64,000 nt of DNA from Bradyrhizobium quebecense (GTDB lineage Bacteria; Pseudomonadota; Alphaproteobacteria; Rhizobiales; Xanthobacteraceae). The notes beneath the pieces were generated by a model. It made no database searches, was not told where the DNA came from, and saw only the letters and a program-made list of their open reading frames with translations. Shown one piece after another: positions 8,909-18,500 of this stretch. The stretch is taken from assembly GCF_013373795.3 (NCBI RefSeq), contig NZ_CP088022.1:5828001-5892000 (forward strand). Reading direction: 5' to 3'. Made by a program: the position numbers and the translations under genes. Each line of letters starts with the position of its first letter. Within the stretch, counting starts at the first letter, position 1.

Positions 8909-9993
8909 GCGAAGGGGATGATCAGCCCGGCGCATTGATTGTCTGCACTGTAGGCAGCATTGCTGGACGAGATGCCTTCGTAATTGCAAGAAGTGGTCCA
9001 CGCAATCAAGGCGTGTCAATTGTGCATACGATGACGTAATTGCGGTCAGCGCCTGCGGCTCAAAAAGTCAGCTATCTTCAAGCCTTCCCGCAAGCTCGCG
9101 AATCGGAGGGGACTATGAAGCAACCGCCAGCCAGTTGAGCTCGTCGGATAGCAGGAGAAGGTATTTTTCGAAGCGTTCGGCTCTTTGGTTGGGGACGAGC
9201 GCTGTCACCACTTCCTGGAGGTCCTGTCCGACGACGGGTACGATTGACAGCACCGATCGCGCTTCGGCGGTCGTGACATCGGCGGCTCGTTCCCAAGTCT
9301 GGTTTTTCTGAAACGCCCGGGTGTTCTGTCATGACGACGATACAACCCGAACGGGCGAGCGAACGCAATTCCCCGAAAGGAGATGAATTTTTAGGTGCAG
9401 GCTGACCGCGGGTTTAGGAACCCGGACCGAAACAGGCTGGCGATCGATCGGCGTCGATTGCTGCCGAAAGCGCGGTGAGCCTTGGCGGGCGCGCTGGACT
9501 CTCCGGTTTGGCAGAAGGCCAAAAGATTTCTTACGAAGTCAAAGTCGCCCCCAAGCGAGCAAAAGCACCGCAGAAAACCTGCGGGTCTGATTACGTCCGC
9601 CTGTGATAGATCTCCGGCAACAATCGCTAAGACGAACAGGCTGCGCTCTTTTCAGAGAGGACGCAGCGAATTAGGATTGCGGCACGTCTTTGGACTGACC
9701 ATGTTCGCCGTCTTTTGCGTCTATATCCGCGTCGGGCTTTCGATCGTAAGTGCAGTAGGCCACGGCAAGCACGGCTTGCAGGTTCGTTGTCCGCGCTTTC
9801 GGCAGGAGCTTGAGCAATTCGGAGTTTGATAAAGCCGAGCGGCCGAGCGCAGCCGTGTGCACGAAAACCCAAGGGAGAGCGCGCGGTTTCGTCGCGCCCT
9901 GAGTAGACAATGACTGTTGCAAACGTCTAAGTTGTATGCAACCGTAGACTTGGGTGTCAGAAACCCGAGATAGCATCAGTGGCCATCAATGGG
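8909..9993. other. Gene-poor stretch with a minus-strand remnant at 9113-9331
   Basis: No complete gene is seen. Read leftwards from about 9331 to the stop at 9113-9115, one frame gives TWERAADVTTAEARSVLSIV and later FEKYLLLLSDELNWLAVAS, which reads like the true C-terminus of a protein. A stop sits just upstream and no start is present. A second minus-strand frame (9671-9976) ends in a plausible SELLKLLPKARTTNLQAVLA segment. Both look like remnants; no family is recognised. Confidence 0.35.
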
Positions 9994-9997
9994 CTAG

Positions 9998-10845
9998 GGC
10001 CGATCGACATTCAGGATTCCCAAGTGGTTTGATCGCTGATTCATAGAGTTCCGTGATTCGACACGGAGCAGATGATGGCGGCGAAGCGATATGAGCTGAC
10101 CGAGGCGCAATGGTCGATGATCTCGCCACTGCTGCCGGGGAAAGCTGGCGACCCGGGACGTACGGCTGCGGATAATCGTCTGTTCGTCAACGGATGTTTG
10201 TGGGTCTTGCGGTCGGGCGCACACTGGTGCGACCTGCCGGATCGGTACGGTAAGTGGAAAACGGTACATCAGCGCTTCAGCCGCTGGTGCCATGCTGGCG
10301 TCTGGGAACGCGTGTTCGCCACTCTGACCGCCGATCGCGACAACCAGTATCTGATGATCGACAGCACCATCGTTCGCGCCCACCGGCAGGCGACGAGCGG
10401 AAAAGGGGGGCCAAAGATCAGGCGCTGGGGCGTTCCCGAGGCGGACTGACGACTAAGATCCACATGCTGGCCGATGCGCTCGGCCGTCCACTCCGCTTCA
10501 TCGTCACAGCTGGGCAGGTTAATGACATTACCCAGGCGCCCGCACTGCTTGATGGCCAGAGCGGCGACGCGGTGCTCGCCGACAAAGCCTATGACAGCAA
10601 CGCCCTGCGTGCGATTATCGCGGAAATCGGCGCAACGGCGGTGATCCCGTCAAACCGCACTCGCAGGATCATCATCCCGCACGACGTTGACGCCTACAAA
10701 CAGCGCAACTGCATCGAGCGCTGCTTCTGCCGACTCAAACACTTCCGACGCCTGGCAACCCGTTATGACAGGCGAGCCGCCAACTTTACCGGCTTCATCC
10801 ATCTCGCAGCCGCAATGATCTGGATGTCATGAATGTCGATCGGCC
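9998..10845 (+). mobile_element. IS5-family (IS427-type) insertion sequence
   Basis: An 848-bp element has perfect terminal inverted repeats ggccgatcgacattca (9998-10013 and its complement 10830-10845). It is flanked on both sides by ctag (9994-9997 and 10846-10849), a likely 4-bp target duplication of the TNA-centred type used by the IS427 group. It carries one transposase split over two frames. It sits inside the minus-strand integrase gene, which it truncates. Confidence 0.9.
10072..10832 (+). CDS. IS5/IS427 transposase (two frames, likely -1 frameshift)
   Basis: This DDE transposase moves the 848-bp element. The first frame (10072-10449) carries YELTEAQWSMISPLLPG and LMIDSTIVRAH (first Asp). 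The second frame (ending at 10832) carries GRSRGGLTTKIHMLAD, VLADKAYDS (second Asp) and NCIERCFCRLKHFRR (Glu). The frames join at the run aaaagggggg (10401-10410), a slippery site. A -1 shift gives the continuous family sequence ATSGKGGAKDQALGRS. Both halves look undamaged, so the element may be active. Confidence 0.9.
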
Positions 10846-11152
10846 CTAGGTCGCTCTGGTGCTTCTCGAGAAACCAAGCGTACCACCGGCCTGCCAAGGC
10901 CAAGGCGTTGAGTTTCGTGAGTGGCTGGCCCTGGCCCTTTGCCGCCGCGCGGATGCGTTCGATCCGCGTTTCGACCTCTGCCAGCCATTGTCCATAGAGC
11001 GCTTTGGCCTGAGCCTTGGAGGTTCCTGCCGGGGTACGGAGGATTGCCTCGCGGCTGACGCCGTATAGCCGCTTGTATTCTGCGCGAACATCCTTCGGGA
11101 TGGCCTTGCGAGTTTTCGTCGTACCTGTTGCTGAGAAATTTAGCGCAGCCAT
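10846..11152 (-). pseudogene. Tyrosine recombinase/integrase, N-terminal fragment
   Basis: The start of a phage-type integrase reads leftwards from the ATG at 11152. It has the N-terminal arm-binding region with TTKTRKAIPKDVRAEYKRLY, LYGQWLAEVETRIERIR and LTKLNALALAGRWYAWFLEK. The frame is cut at 10846 by the IS5 element, and no continuation is found beyond it, so the catalytic domain is lost. The gene starts about 100 bp from a tRNA-3'-end-like sequence, as expected for an integrase beside its attachment site. An alternative ATG lies 12 nt upstream. Confidence 0.75.
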
Positions 11153-11250
11153 TCGGATGGGCATCTGTATCGCTCTTTGTATTGAAGAGCGAGCGAAATG
11201 GTCTGGCTGTTCAATTACTTGCTGCGGCAGAAGCACTTAGGGAGCGCTCT

Positions 11251-11284
11251 GGTACAGTTGGGTGGGCTCGAACCACCGACCTGT
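11251..11284 (-). other. tRNA 3'-end-like sequence, candidate attachment site
   Basis: On the minus strand the bases read as a T-arm with a perfect 5-bp stem and the loop TTCGAGC (complement of 11262-11278). A 7-nt acceptor strand CAACTGT, discriminator A and encoded CCA (11251-11253) follow. No anticodon arm or matching 5' acceptor strand (ACAGTTG) is found further upstream, so this is a fragment. Fragments of this sort are left when islands integrate into a tRNA 3' end. It lies about 100 bp upstream of the truncated integrase start. Confidence 0.55.
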
Positions 11285-11506
11285 TCCACAGGAGCCGAGC
11301 TTATGGCCGCCATCGAACAGGGGCCCTACACGCGACCTGACCCTGTGGATGCTGGGACTACCGGGGGTAGATACGCGCAGCATATTGAGCTACACGCCTT
11401 GCGACCGTACTAATTGTAGGCATGCGAATCGGGAGTTCCTGGAACCCGGCAGGCTCAACACAAAGAACAAACGGAATCTTTTGGGTTCGTTCTCATAGGG
11501 GCGTTC

Positions 11507-12604
11507 ATGACCAAAGACGGTCGTAAGTCGCGTGGTACGAAAGGTTCTGAAGTCAAAGTGTTACCCTGGCGGACCTTCAAGGACCGTCAGTCAGGTATCT
11601 GGATCGAGGAGACGGTGGCGCAGATCACGGAGACTGGCCAACCGGAGCTGATCGAGTCCCTGTATCGAAACAGCATCCCGAAGGATGCCAAGTTCAGGAA
11701 GCTCTGGCAGCTCATCACGGTCAATGGGACCAGGCGGCCGGACGGCGACCTCTGCCCCTGCCCGATGTGTGCACCAAACCGCTTTCTGACCGGCACTCTC
11801 GTCTGGTTTCCCGACCTCCAGTGCTGCGCCTTCATCGGCAACTGCTGCGCCGACGCCGACGTCTTGGCCGAGGCCGACAAGGGTATGGAAGTTCGAGGAG
11901 GACTACCTTCTCGCGAACCTGCCGCTGGTGGCTCCGAAGTTGGCCATCTTGGAGAAGCTGAAGCCGGTCGCCCTGGAGGCGACGCGGGCCTATCGGAAGT
12001 TTAGGACCAGCCTCCCCCAAGTCCATGAGCTGCTTCGCAGGATGAAGCATCCGCACGGCGGTCAGCTCACCCTGACCGAAATCATCCGCAACGAGTCGAC
12101 CGAGGACGAGTCGGACTACTACGGACCCGCCGGCTCAAAGGGCGAGGCAAGGACGCGATCGAGACCCGGGACCATACCTTCGGTTCATTTACCGGCCACA
12201 CCGCTGTCGTGAAGGACTATAACGCCATCAGGGATCTGGAGACGATCCACCGCAAGCTGGCGTCGGTTGCGCCAGATGGCTACGGCGACGAGGCTCTGTA
12301 CTTCATCGCCGACATGTCAGTACAAGAGCGCAATGTCGCGGTCATCATTCTCCAGGACGTCGAGGAACTCCTCGCCGTATTCAGACACAAACTGAAGGAT
12401 CTTGCCTCCTGCTACACCCGCGCAAACGCCGAGAACCTGAACCAGTTTTTCACGCACGAACTGAACAGCATCTACTACAAGGTGGAGCTGACCAGCGTCC
12501 GCAGTCGCCCGACCATGTGGTTCAAGAAGGGCGGCGGCTTCTCCGACCTCATCCTGGAGTCATGGGCCAACAAGCTCGACTTCGAGTGGCCCAAGGCAGA
12601 CTGA
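11507..12604 (+). pseudogene. Cysteine-cluster protein broken by two frameshifts
   Basis: Three overlapping frames read as one protein. Frame A (from 11507) runs through LCPCPMCAPNRFLTG and CCAFIGNCCADADVLAEAD. Frame B takes over near 11880 (VWKFEEDYLLANLPLVAPKL) and runs to the ESDYYGPAG segment. Frame C takes over near 12150 (GKDAIETRDHTFGSFTG) and runs to the stop at 12604. The Cys cluster suggests a zinc site in the N-terminal third. No family is recognised. The two single-base shifts suggest recent inactivation, or assembly errors if the gene is actually intact. Confidence 0.6.
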
Positions 12605-12619
12605 CGACCACAAAGCAAA

Positions 12620-12641
12620 AGGCCCCGGGTGACCGGGGCCT
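12620..12641. terminator. Terminator-like hairpin
   Basis: Arms ggccccgg and ccggggcc pair around a gtga loop. On the minus strand the stem is followed by TTTTGCTTTG; on the plus strand it follows the stop at 12604 directly and is preceded by aaaa. It can serve as an intrinsic terminator in the minus direction and possibly, weakly, in the plus direction. Confidence 0.6.
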
Positions 12642-13059
12642 AAAACTGGTGGGGTATCAGCTTGGTAACAGGTACTTCACGTAGCAAGAAGCTGGCGTGA
12701 CAGCGCTCAACCCTTTCGGGTCCCCAGTGCCGTAAGTGCTGCTAAACATCTCGAACCGTCGAACGCATCGTGCTACGGATGTGATTGCGCGGTTTGCTGA
12801 CGGGTGCTTTCATCTTCGGTTTCTCCACTTGGGCTTGGTTTTGGTGAACTTCGGCTTGAGCGGAGACCCTGAGCTGAGCGTCCCACGTCGCTTTCGGCGT
12901 CAGCGTGAATTACGAGTACCATCGCTGATCTCGAAATCCGCGTTTGTTTTACCGCATCGGCTTCAGGCGGCGCAACCCAGGAAGAGCCGCCGTGCCGACA
13001 TAGTAAGCTGCAGCCACGGTGCAGGTTCTTCGGGCACCATTCCGCGGTCTGGGCCGGGG

Positions 13060-13284
13060 TTTAGCCTCTGCCCGCCTGCACTTAAGGACCTCCGCGAGTA
13101 CCTCAATCGCTATGTCTACCTGCCGCGGCTAGAGAACCAGGAGGTTCTGGTCAAGGCCGTGCAGGCTGCCGTGGGCGGTACGCTTCCCGGTCCGTTTGCC
13201 TACGCTGAGCGATGGGACGAGAAGTCGGACACCTATCTAAGCCTTGCGATCGAGGGAGCCGTCAATGCGGCAACACTCTATTGA
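13060..13284 (+). pseudogene. DUF499-like ATPase, C-terminal fragment
   Basis: The frame from about 13060 reads LREYLNRYVYLPRLENQEVL, then GPFAYAERWDEKSDTYLSLA, and stops at 13284. The YLYLPRL...FAYAE..DE...Y.GL pattern is what I associate with the C-terminal part of large DUF499 ATPases, found in defence and modification gene clusters. The rest of the gene (usually about 1000 residues) is absent; upstream bases in this frame are unrelated. This is a remnant of a former defence locus. Confidence 0.5.
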
Positions 13285-13305
13285 AGAGCATCATGATGCC
13301 GCCTT

Positions 13306-13506
13306 CTAGCGCTGGTGACCAAGCCGGATTCCAAGCTTGAGCGCCTTTTGGCGGAGTGAGCCTTCGGAGCGCTTTGTGAGCTTCGCAATTTTTGCAACCG
13401 GAGTCTTGGCTTTCGAATGAGCGCGCAGCTCCTTTACGTCAGCCTTTGTGTATTCGCGACGCACAGGTTTCTTTTTCGTAGCCGTCTTCTTTGCCTTCTT
13501 CGCCAC
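13306..13506 (-). CDS. Small lysine-rich HTH-like protein
   Basis: A 66-aa very basic protein with a GTG start and a strong upstream GAGGAGCT. An N-terminal Lys-rich tail (AKKAKKTATKKKPVRREYT) is followed by a compact helical part reading ELRAHSKAKTPVAKIAKLTK and SEGSLRQKALKLGIRLGH, which looks like a small HTH. It probably binds DNA. Similar small proteins are common in rhizobia. No operon partner is seen. Confidence 0.65.
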   Translation of the reverse strand: MAKKAKKTATKKKPVRREYTKADVKELRAHSKAKTPVAKIAKLTKRSEGSLRQKALKLGIRLGHQR

Positions 13507-14123
13507 TTTTAGCTCCTCGATTCGAGAGCGGGCGTACTAGCACAGCCGCATTGAGGCGCAACTCTCCATCGGTTGACCCTATAGGCTGGTCCGATGCATG
13601 AACTCGCTCATGATGTCAGGTTTGCCGGCGATTTGATGCCGGAGAGATTCGGCCCCTGCCCGAGGTTCAATCACGCATTGACGCGCTGCTAGCGGCGGGT
13701 ATGACCACCAGTGCTGCAGAATTCATCCGCGACGAGCGCGGCGTCCAGACGTTTCAAAAGGCCCCGGGCCGGGCGCTCGCGCGCCTTCACGCCGACTTTC
13801 GTCTTTTCTTTGCACACGGGGCCAATTGAGCACGGGGACGGCGTGTTACGAACTTGCCAACAGCGCATCCGGTCTGTCCGATTTGTACGCTATAGCGCGC
13901 AGGAGTTAGTCGCGGCATCAGAGAGCCTTTTGTTTGGCACCGTAGGCGACATAGATCGACGCATCCGGGCAATTGGGCTGCGCGCAGCTGGCGTCGAATC
14001 AAGTCAGCATGAACCTCATCAGCTACCACAAAAGCAATGCCTTCCTGGTAAGCCCGCGCCGACACCAAGGTCGCGCCATGGAAATTCCTATGCCGATCTC
14101 GCTCAGCGGGACTTGATCCGATT
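13507..14123. other. Stretch without a supportable gene
   Basis: Only short frames on both strands. One plus-strand frame (about 13656-13828) contains EVQSRIDALLAAGMTTSAAE and might be a remnant. No RNA or repeat was recognised. Confidence 0.35.
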
Positions 14124-14366
14124 GTGGCGGAAATCATCGAAGCACACACAGAAACCATGATTGACAATGATAACAACAAGCGGCGCCGGCTCGTCGAGTT
14201 CAAGGATGGTTGCCGCTATGGCAAATTCGGAAAGACTAAGGCTTATGAGCTGATCGCCCACGAGAGGATCAGAGCGTACAAGATGGGAGGTAAGACCATG
14301 ATCGATCTCGACAGCGTGGATGAATATCACGCTTCGCTGCCGAGGGTCGAAGCGAGAGCAAGCTAG
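14124..14366 (+). CDS. Excisionase-like helix-turn-helix protein
   Basis: An up to 80-aa protein starting at GTG 14124 or at the internal ATG near 14157. The core reads YGKFGKTKAYELIAHERIRA, then YKMGGKTMIDLDSVDEYHAS, the layout of AlpA/excisionase-type winged HTH proteins: helix, recognition helix after GKTKAYELI, and a wing ending in a DxxxVDxY motif. Such proteins steer excision of integrated elements. It lies just outside the left repeat of the defence island, so it may have served that island or the element with the truncated integrase. Confidence 0.6.
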   Translation: MAEIIEAHTETMIDNDNNKRRRLVEFKDGCRYGKFGKTKAYELIAHERIRAYKMGGKTMIDLDSVDEYHASLPRVEARAS

Positions 14367-14852
14367 ACCGCCGATCTGCGCAGCGGAACGGCAGGCGCAC
14401 CGTCGCGCAGGCTGTCGAGGCGATCAGTGCACGCTGCATCAAACGCACGCGTCCGGCCCAATAGGCAGCACAGTTATAGATGCCGAGGATCTTGTCGGCC
14501 TCTGCCAAGGCGGCGCCGCACCACCTCATCGCGCCACCAGCGCTACTTTCTCAGTGTAGTGGGCGAGTTGGGCTTCCACTACATCGCCGTCGAACGTGCC
14601 CTCCTCGTTGAGCAGTGGGCGACGCGGTCGAGTGGAAGCCGTGCGCCCAATGGTCGCCGCCGAGGCAGTATCGCAGTTCGTGCCCGCAGCCCCGCGTTCT
14701 GTGTGTTGTTGGACATTGGCAGGCCATCGTCATTGGACGTCCAGCATCGCGGATCAGCGCCGCACGATCAGCGCATTTGGTGTCGGTCTCGCGCCCAGGC
14801 AATAGAGTCGCCCCGAAGTCGTCCCAGCCACCGGCATTTCGATTCATCGCCA
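14367..14852. other. Stretch without a supportable gene
   Basis: About 490 bp between the excisionase-like gene and the left island repeat, with no convincing frame or RNA. Confidence 0.4.
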
Positions 14853-15050
14853 GGTTCGATTCCGGTCGCGACATTGAAGACCGGAACGGCATGGTGCCAG
14901 CCCTGCTGCCGGGGGAGCCTGATCTTTTTTTGCCAGCTGATACGGCCTGCTTGTTGGTATTTCTGTTGGTATTGGCAACATTCGACTATAAAAATTTATG
15001 CGAATTCAGACAGTTATAGTATGAGACGGTTGTCGGCCAGGGGCCGCCAG
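14853..15050. repeat. Left ~190-bp direct repeat bounding the defence island
   Basis: Starts with ggttcgattccg and contains agaccggaac, then ttggtatttctgttggtatt, cgactataaaa and ggccaggggc. The same blocks occur in the same order and spacing at 27881-28070, with an estimated 65-70% identity by eye. The order and spacing over nearly 200 bp make chance unlikely. Candidate att remnant. Confidence 0.75.
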
Positions 15051-15176
15051 GCATAAAACAGTAGCAATATCAATATCTTGTAGCCCTAGTTCGATTCCTG
15101 ATTTTTCAGAAGAATTTGGGCTGGGCATTTGAAAACTTTGGCAAAAGTTCGCGGAAGCGCCCGCTGCAGCCGATCG

Positions 15177-15200
15177 TTTTGCTGGTATTTTTGATGGTAT
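15177..15200. repeat. Partial third copy of the island-end repeat
   Basis: The bases gctggtatttttgatggtat match the centre of the two larger repeats (gctggtatttgtgctggtat at 27979). Only this short core is shared, so it may be a recombinase binding motif rather than a full end. Confidence 0.5.
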
Positions 15201-15354
15201 CTAAGGAAAAACGTTGACGGCGAATTTCGTGATTTCCGAACGAAGGAATTGTGTAGATGGTCCGCAAGAACGATGGCGCGAACGCCGACTCAAACACGTC
15301 GACTGCGGGAGTTAATGTGATGGAGCTAAGAGCCTGATCTGGCCGTTGCGGATC

Positions 15355-15516
15355 TTACTTGCGAATGATCTTGCTGCGGAATTGTCGGCCCATCTCACAT
15401 TCAAGTCCCTCAGCGGCGGCAAGCGACTTCAAGTCCTGATGGGCGGCGGCCAGTTCGACCGGCGCGGTGGATTGATCTTGCGAACATGCCCGTTTCCCGG
15501 CGGCACGGTCATGCAT
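15355..15516 (-). CDS. 53-aa small protein overlapping the STAND gene end
   Basis: The ATG (15514-15516) overlaps the stop of the large upstream gene within ATGCATGA, so translation is probably coupled. The product reads MHDRAAGKRACSQDQSTAPV, then ELAAAHQDLKSLAAAEGLEC, and ends in RQFRSKIIRK. It is helix-prone and basic at the end, with no recognised family. The tight overlap argues it belongs functionally with the large protein; it could also be a chance frame. Confidence 0.45.
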   Translation of the reverse strand: MHDRAAGKRACSQDQSTAPVELAAAHQDLKSLAAAEGLECEMGRQFRSKIIRK

Positions 15517-18500
15517 TCCATTGAGCATCCTGCTCGTCGTCATCACGCTTGGCGGACTCCACCTGCTTGCGCATTTGAGTGTGCGCGACCGTCGCCCAAC
15601 GCCGCAGGGCCCCGATTGGATGCTCGAAGAGCGATCGCAGCGGCTCTTCGTAAAGCGCAAAATAGGTCGTCAGAGACCCGGACCAGCCGAACGTGTGCAT
15701 ATTCTGCATGACGTAGCGCCGTACGTCGTCGCGATCACCAAATTCATTGAGGAGCCGCATCATCAGGGGATGGAAGCCTCGTTCGGCACCCGGCGCACGC
15801 GAGTTCAGGACCGGCAACGTTCGCGCGAGGAACGCAGGTCCACCATCGGGATTGGCGTGCGCCCAGGAAAACAGAATGTCCTCGGGCACGTGTAAAACCG
15901 CCGGCTGCTTGGTGTCGGCAAATGAAAAGCCATCCCCGATTGCGCGTTCTATGCGCCACGCCGTCGCCCGGTCCCGAATGATGGCGTTACCGAATACTGG
16001 CCAGACGATAGAGGCGAAGTTCGTGAACATGATTGGCAACAACGGCTTGATCATCTTGGCCGCGTCCCCGTCCGGGCTGGCCGCGAGATAGTTTGCCAAC
16101 TTCCCGGCTGCCACGCGGGCATCGGCGTCGTCCCGCCCCCTCTTGAGGAGCCACGCCACCACGTGCTCGAAGTGATGCGCGCTCATTTGCGAACCGCTAC
16201 GCTTCGGCCGCTTACCGACATGCTTAACCGCCAGCATGATCTGGGGCCGCAACTCCTCAAGCCTATCGCGATTGCTGTGGACGAACATTCCCATGACGTC
16301 GAGCGCCACTGAGTAGGCCACGCTGTCCATATCGAGGAGCTGGTTGAACAATGGCGCGGCCGAGGCAGCGTCAAGCTTGGAGAACACCCCGCCCATGCTC
16401 CAATGCGACATCGCGCTTGGCGGCAGCGTGCCAGACTTCAGGCCCTTACATACCAACCGGACATCGTCTGCCGTGATGCCGAGCAACAGGCACAAGAACG
16501 GCAGTGTGGGCGCAAAGATATGCGAGGTGATGGCCCCGTTCTTATAGGCGGCGACCACCGCGGGGTGTTGCGCCGCGAGCCCTGAATAATATCCGGTGAC
16601 CAGCCCGTAGTTCCGGCTGCCCTCAGGCGTGGCGGCATAGGCCCGCTTGATCGACTCTTCCCACGCAAGCGGGTCACCGGCGAGTTCGGCGATGGCTTTG
16701 CCGAAAGCGACCGACATGCGTTGCTCATCGCGTGACAAGGCATTGAGCGACGCCTGCAGCGTCTCGGGCTGCCCAAGCGCCTCTTTCGCCAGGGCGCGCA
16801 CGGTGTCGGTCTGGTATTTTTCCCGCTCATGAAACTCAAGTTTCGCGTCGGCGGGATAATCCCAAGGCATCTCGGTGACGAGCAGGCGGATGCGGCTGGC
16901 GATATCTCGCGGGGAAAGATCGGCAATGAGCTTGCGGACGCGCGCCTCTTCGTCGTTCTTGAGCCCCTCTAGATCATATTGCAGCACATCGCCCAACGCG
17001 TTCAGGGCGGCAGGCCAGTACGGATGAACCGCCTGAACCTGTGCAACCCACCTCTCGACGTGGTCGATCAAGCCGCCGTCCACGTAGGAGCGAAACTCAT
17101 GTGCGATCCCGTCGCGCGCACTGGCACCGAGCGCGTCGTCTCGCAACCCGATCGCGACCAGCCGATCAACGCAGGCGATCACGTAGTCCCAAGCATCCTT
17201 CCAGTATTTCGGTTGCCAAGGAACCAATTGCGGACGGCTGCCATGCGTTTCCGGGCCCATAAAGCTCGCGCGCGAGTGCATGCTGGACGCATCCAGAAGC
17301 GCGTCGATTACAATCGGCATTTCTAACGGGTCATTCCTTTGCAACAACTCATCCAGGAGGCGCAAGCGGGGCGCGACCGAGGCAACCGTGTTCCCACCGA
17401 ATACCGGGAACAATGCCTTGAATTGCCCAACGGAGTTATTAGCCCACTGCTCGTTTTCGGCGACAGCCAATTTGAGCAACAACAACGCGGCACGCTCGAA
17501 GGTCGTGTCGATGAAAGCGATCTTTTCAAGCGCACGAACGAGGCCGCGCCGCAAGTCGCCGCCAACGCCGACGAGTCGCTTGATGGAGAGCGGGTTCAGG
17601 ATGTGTTCGAGCAGCGTGACGACCGCTTCGGCATCAATCTCCGCCATGGCGCTGACGACGTCGCCAGCACCTTCCTGGCCAAGAGCTTCCAGCGCAGCAA
17701 AGGGACCATCAAAACGAATCAGGTGCCGCGCAACCTGAGGAGCAACAGGGCCGGTGTTCAGGAGGGCAAGTTGCCATGCGGCATTCTGGCGAAGTCGCTC
17801 TGGAAGATTGCCCGCGAGGACGTCGTCCCACGTTTCTTGTCCCCATTGACGCCATTGCCGCTCGGCAAGTGCCAATGCGAGCGGCTTGGGTTGCAGGCTG
17901 ACAAGACGCCCGTGCTGTTGCACCACCCCGCGCCCCTGCAGATCGGCGAAGGCGGCACGGAGATCATCGACAGACCGACCACGCGTAAACCCTGCAACCT
18001 GCGCAAGGTCATTCAACTCGCCGGTGATGCCGAGCAGCCGGAACGCCCCGAGCAGCATTCCCGCATCTTTCAGCAGCGCCGGGTCGGTCGGACGCCGCCC
18101 GAGAAGAATCCTATCGATAAGCTCGTCATCCGTGGCGGCTGCGATGGGCATATCGCTGAGCCAGGCCTGACCGAGCAAGGTTGCCATCTGGGGAAACCCG
18201 CGCGCAAATCTCAAGAGACGGCGATGATCCTCGCTCGGCAGATCCGGCGCGATCTGCTTGATCATACCTTCCACGACGGCATCGCTTGCCGGATCGACCA
18301 TCAGCAACTCGTCGTCGCCCTGGACCGATGGGGGAACGTCGTGGTCGATGGTGATGAGCGACACCCGGCTGCCCGCACGCCGCACCATCGCGACGAGATC
18401 ATGATGCGACTCCAGCGGGCAGCGATCGACGACAACGAGCGCGCGGAAGCTGGAGTCGACGAGGTTCTGCACAATACCCTTGATGGCCACCGCCCCAGCT

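Noticed and set aside
11251-11405. Two-piece (permuted) tmRNA
   Set aside because: No tag-coding region, no pairing 5' acceptor piece and no G-U pair expected for alanine charging.
11375-11410. A D-arm-like sequence that could complete the tRNA fragment
   Set aside because: The 5' acceptor strand does not pair with CAACTGT and the spacing to the T-arm is over 90 nt too long, so no full tRNA or intron-split tRNA is supported.
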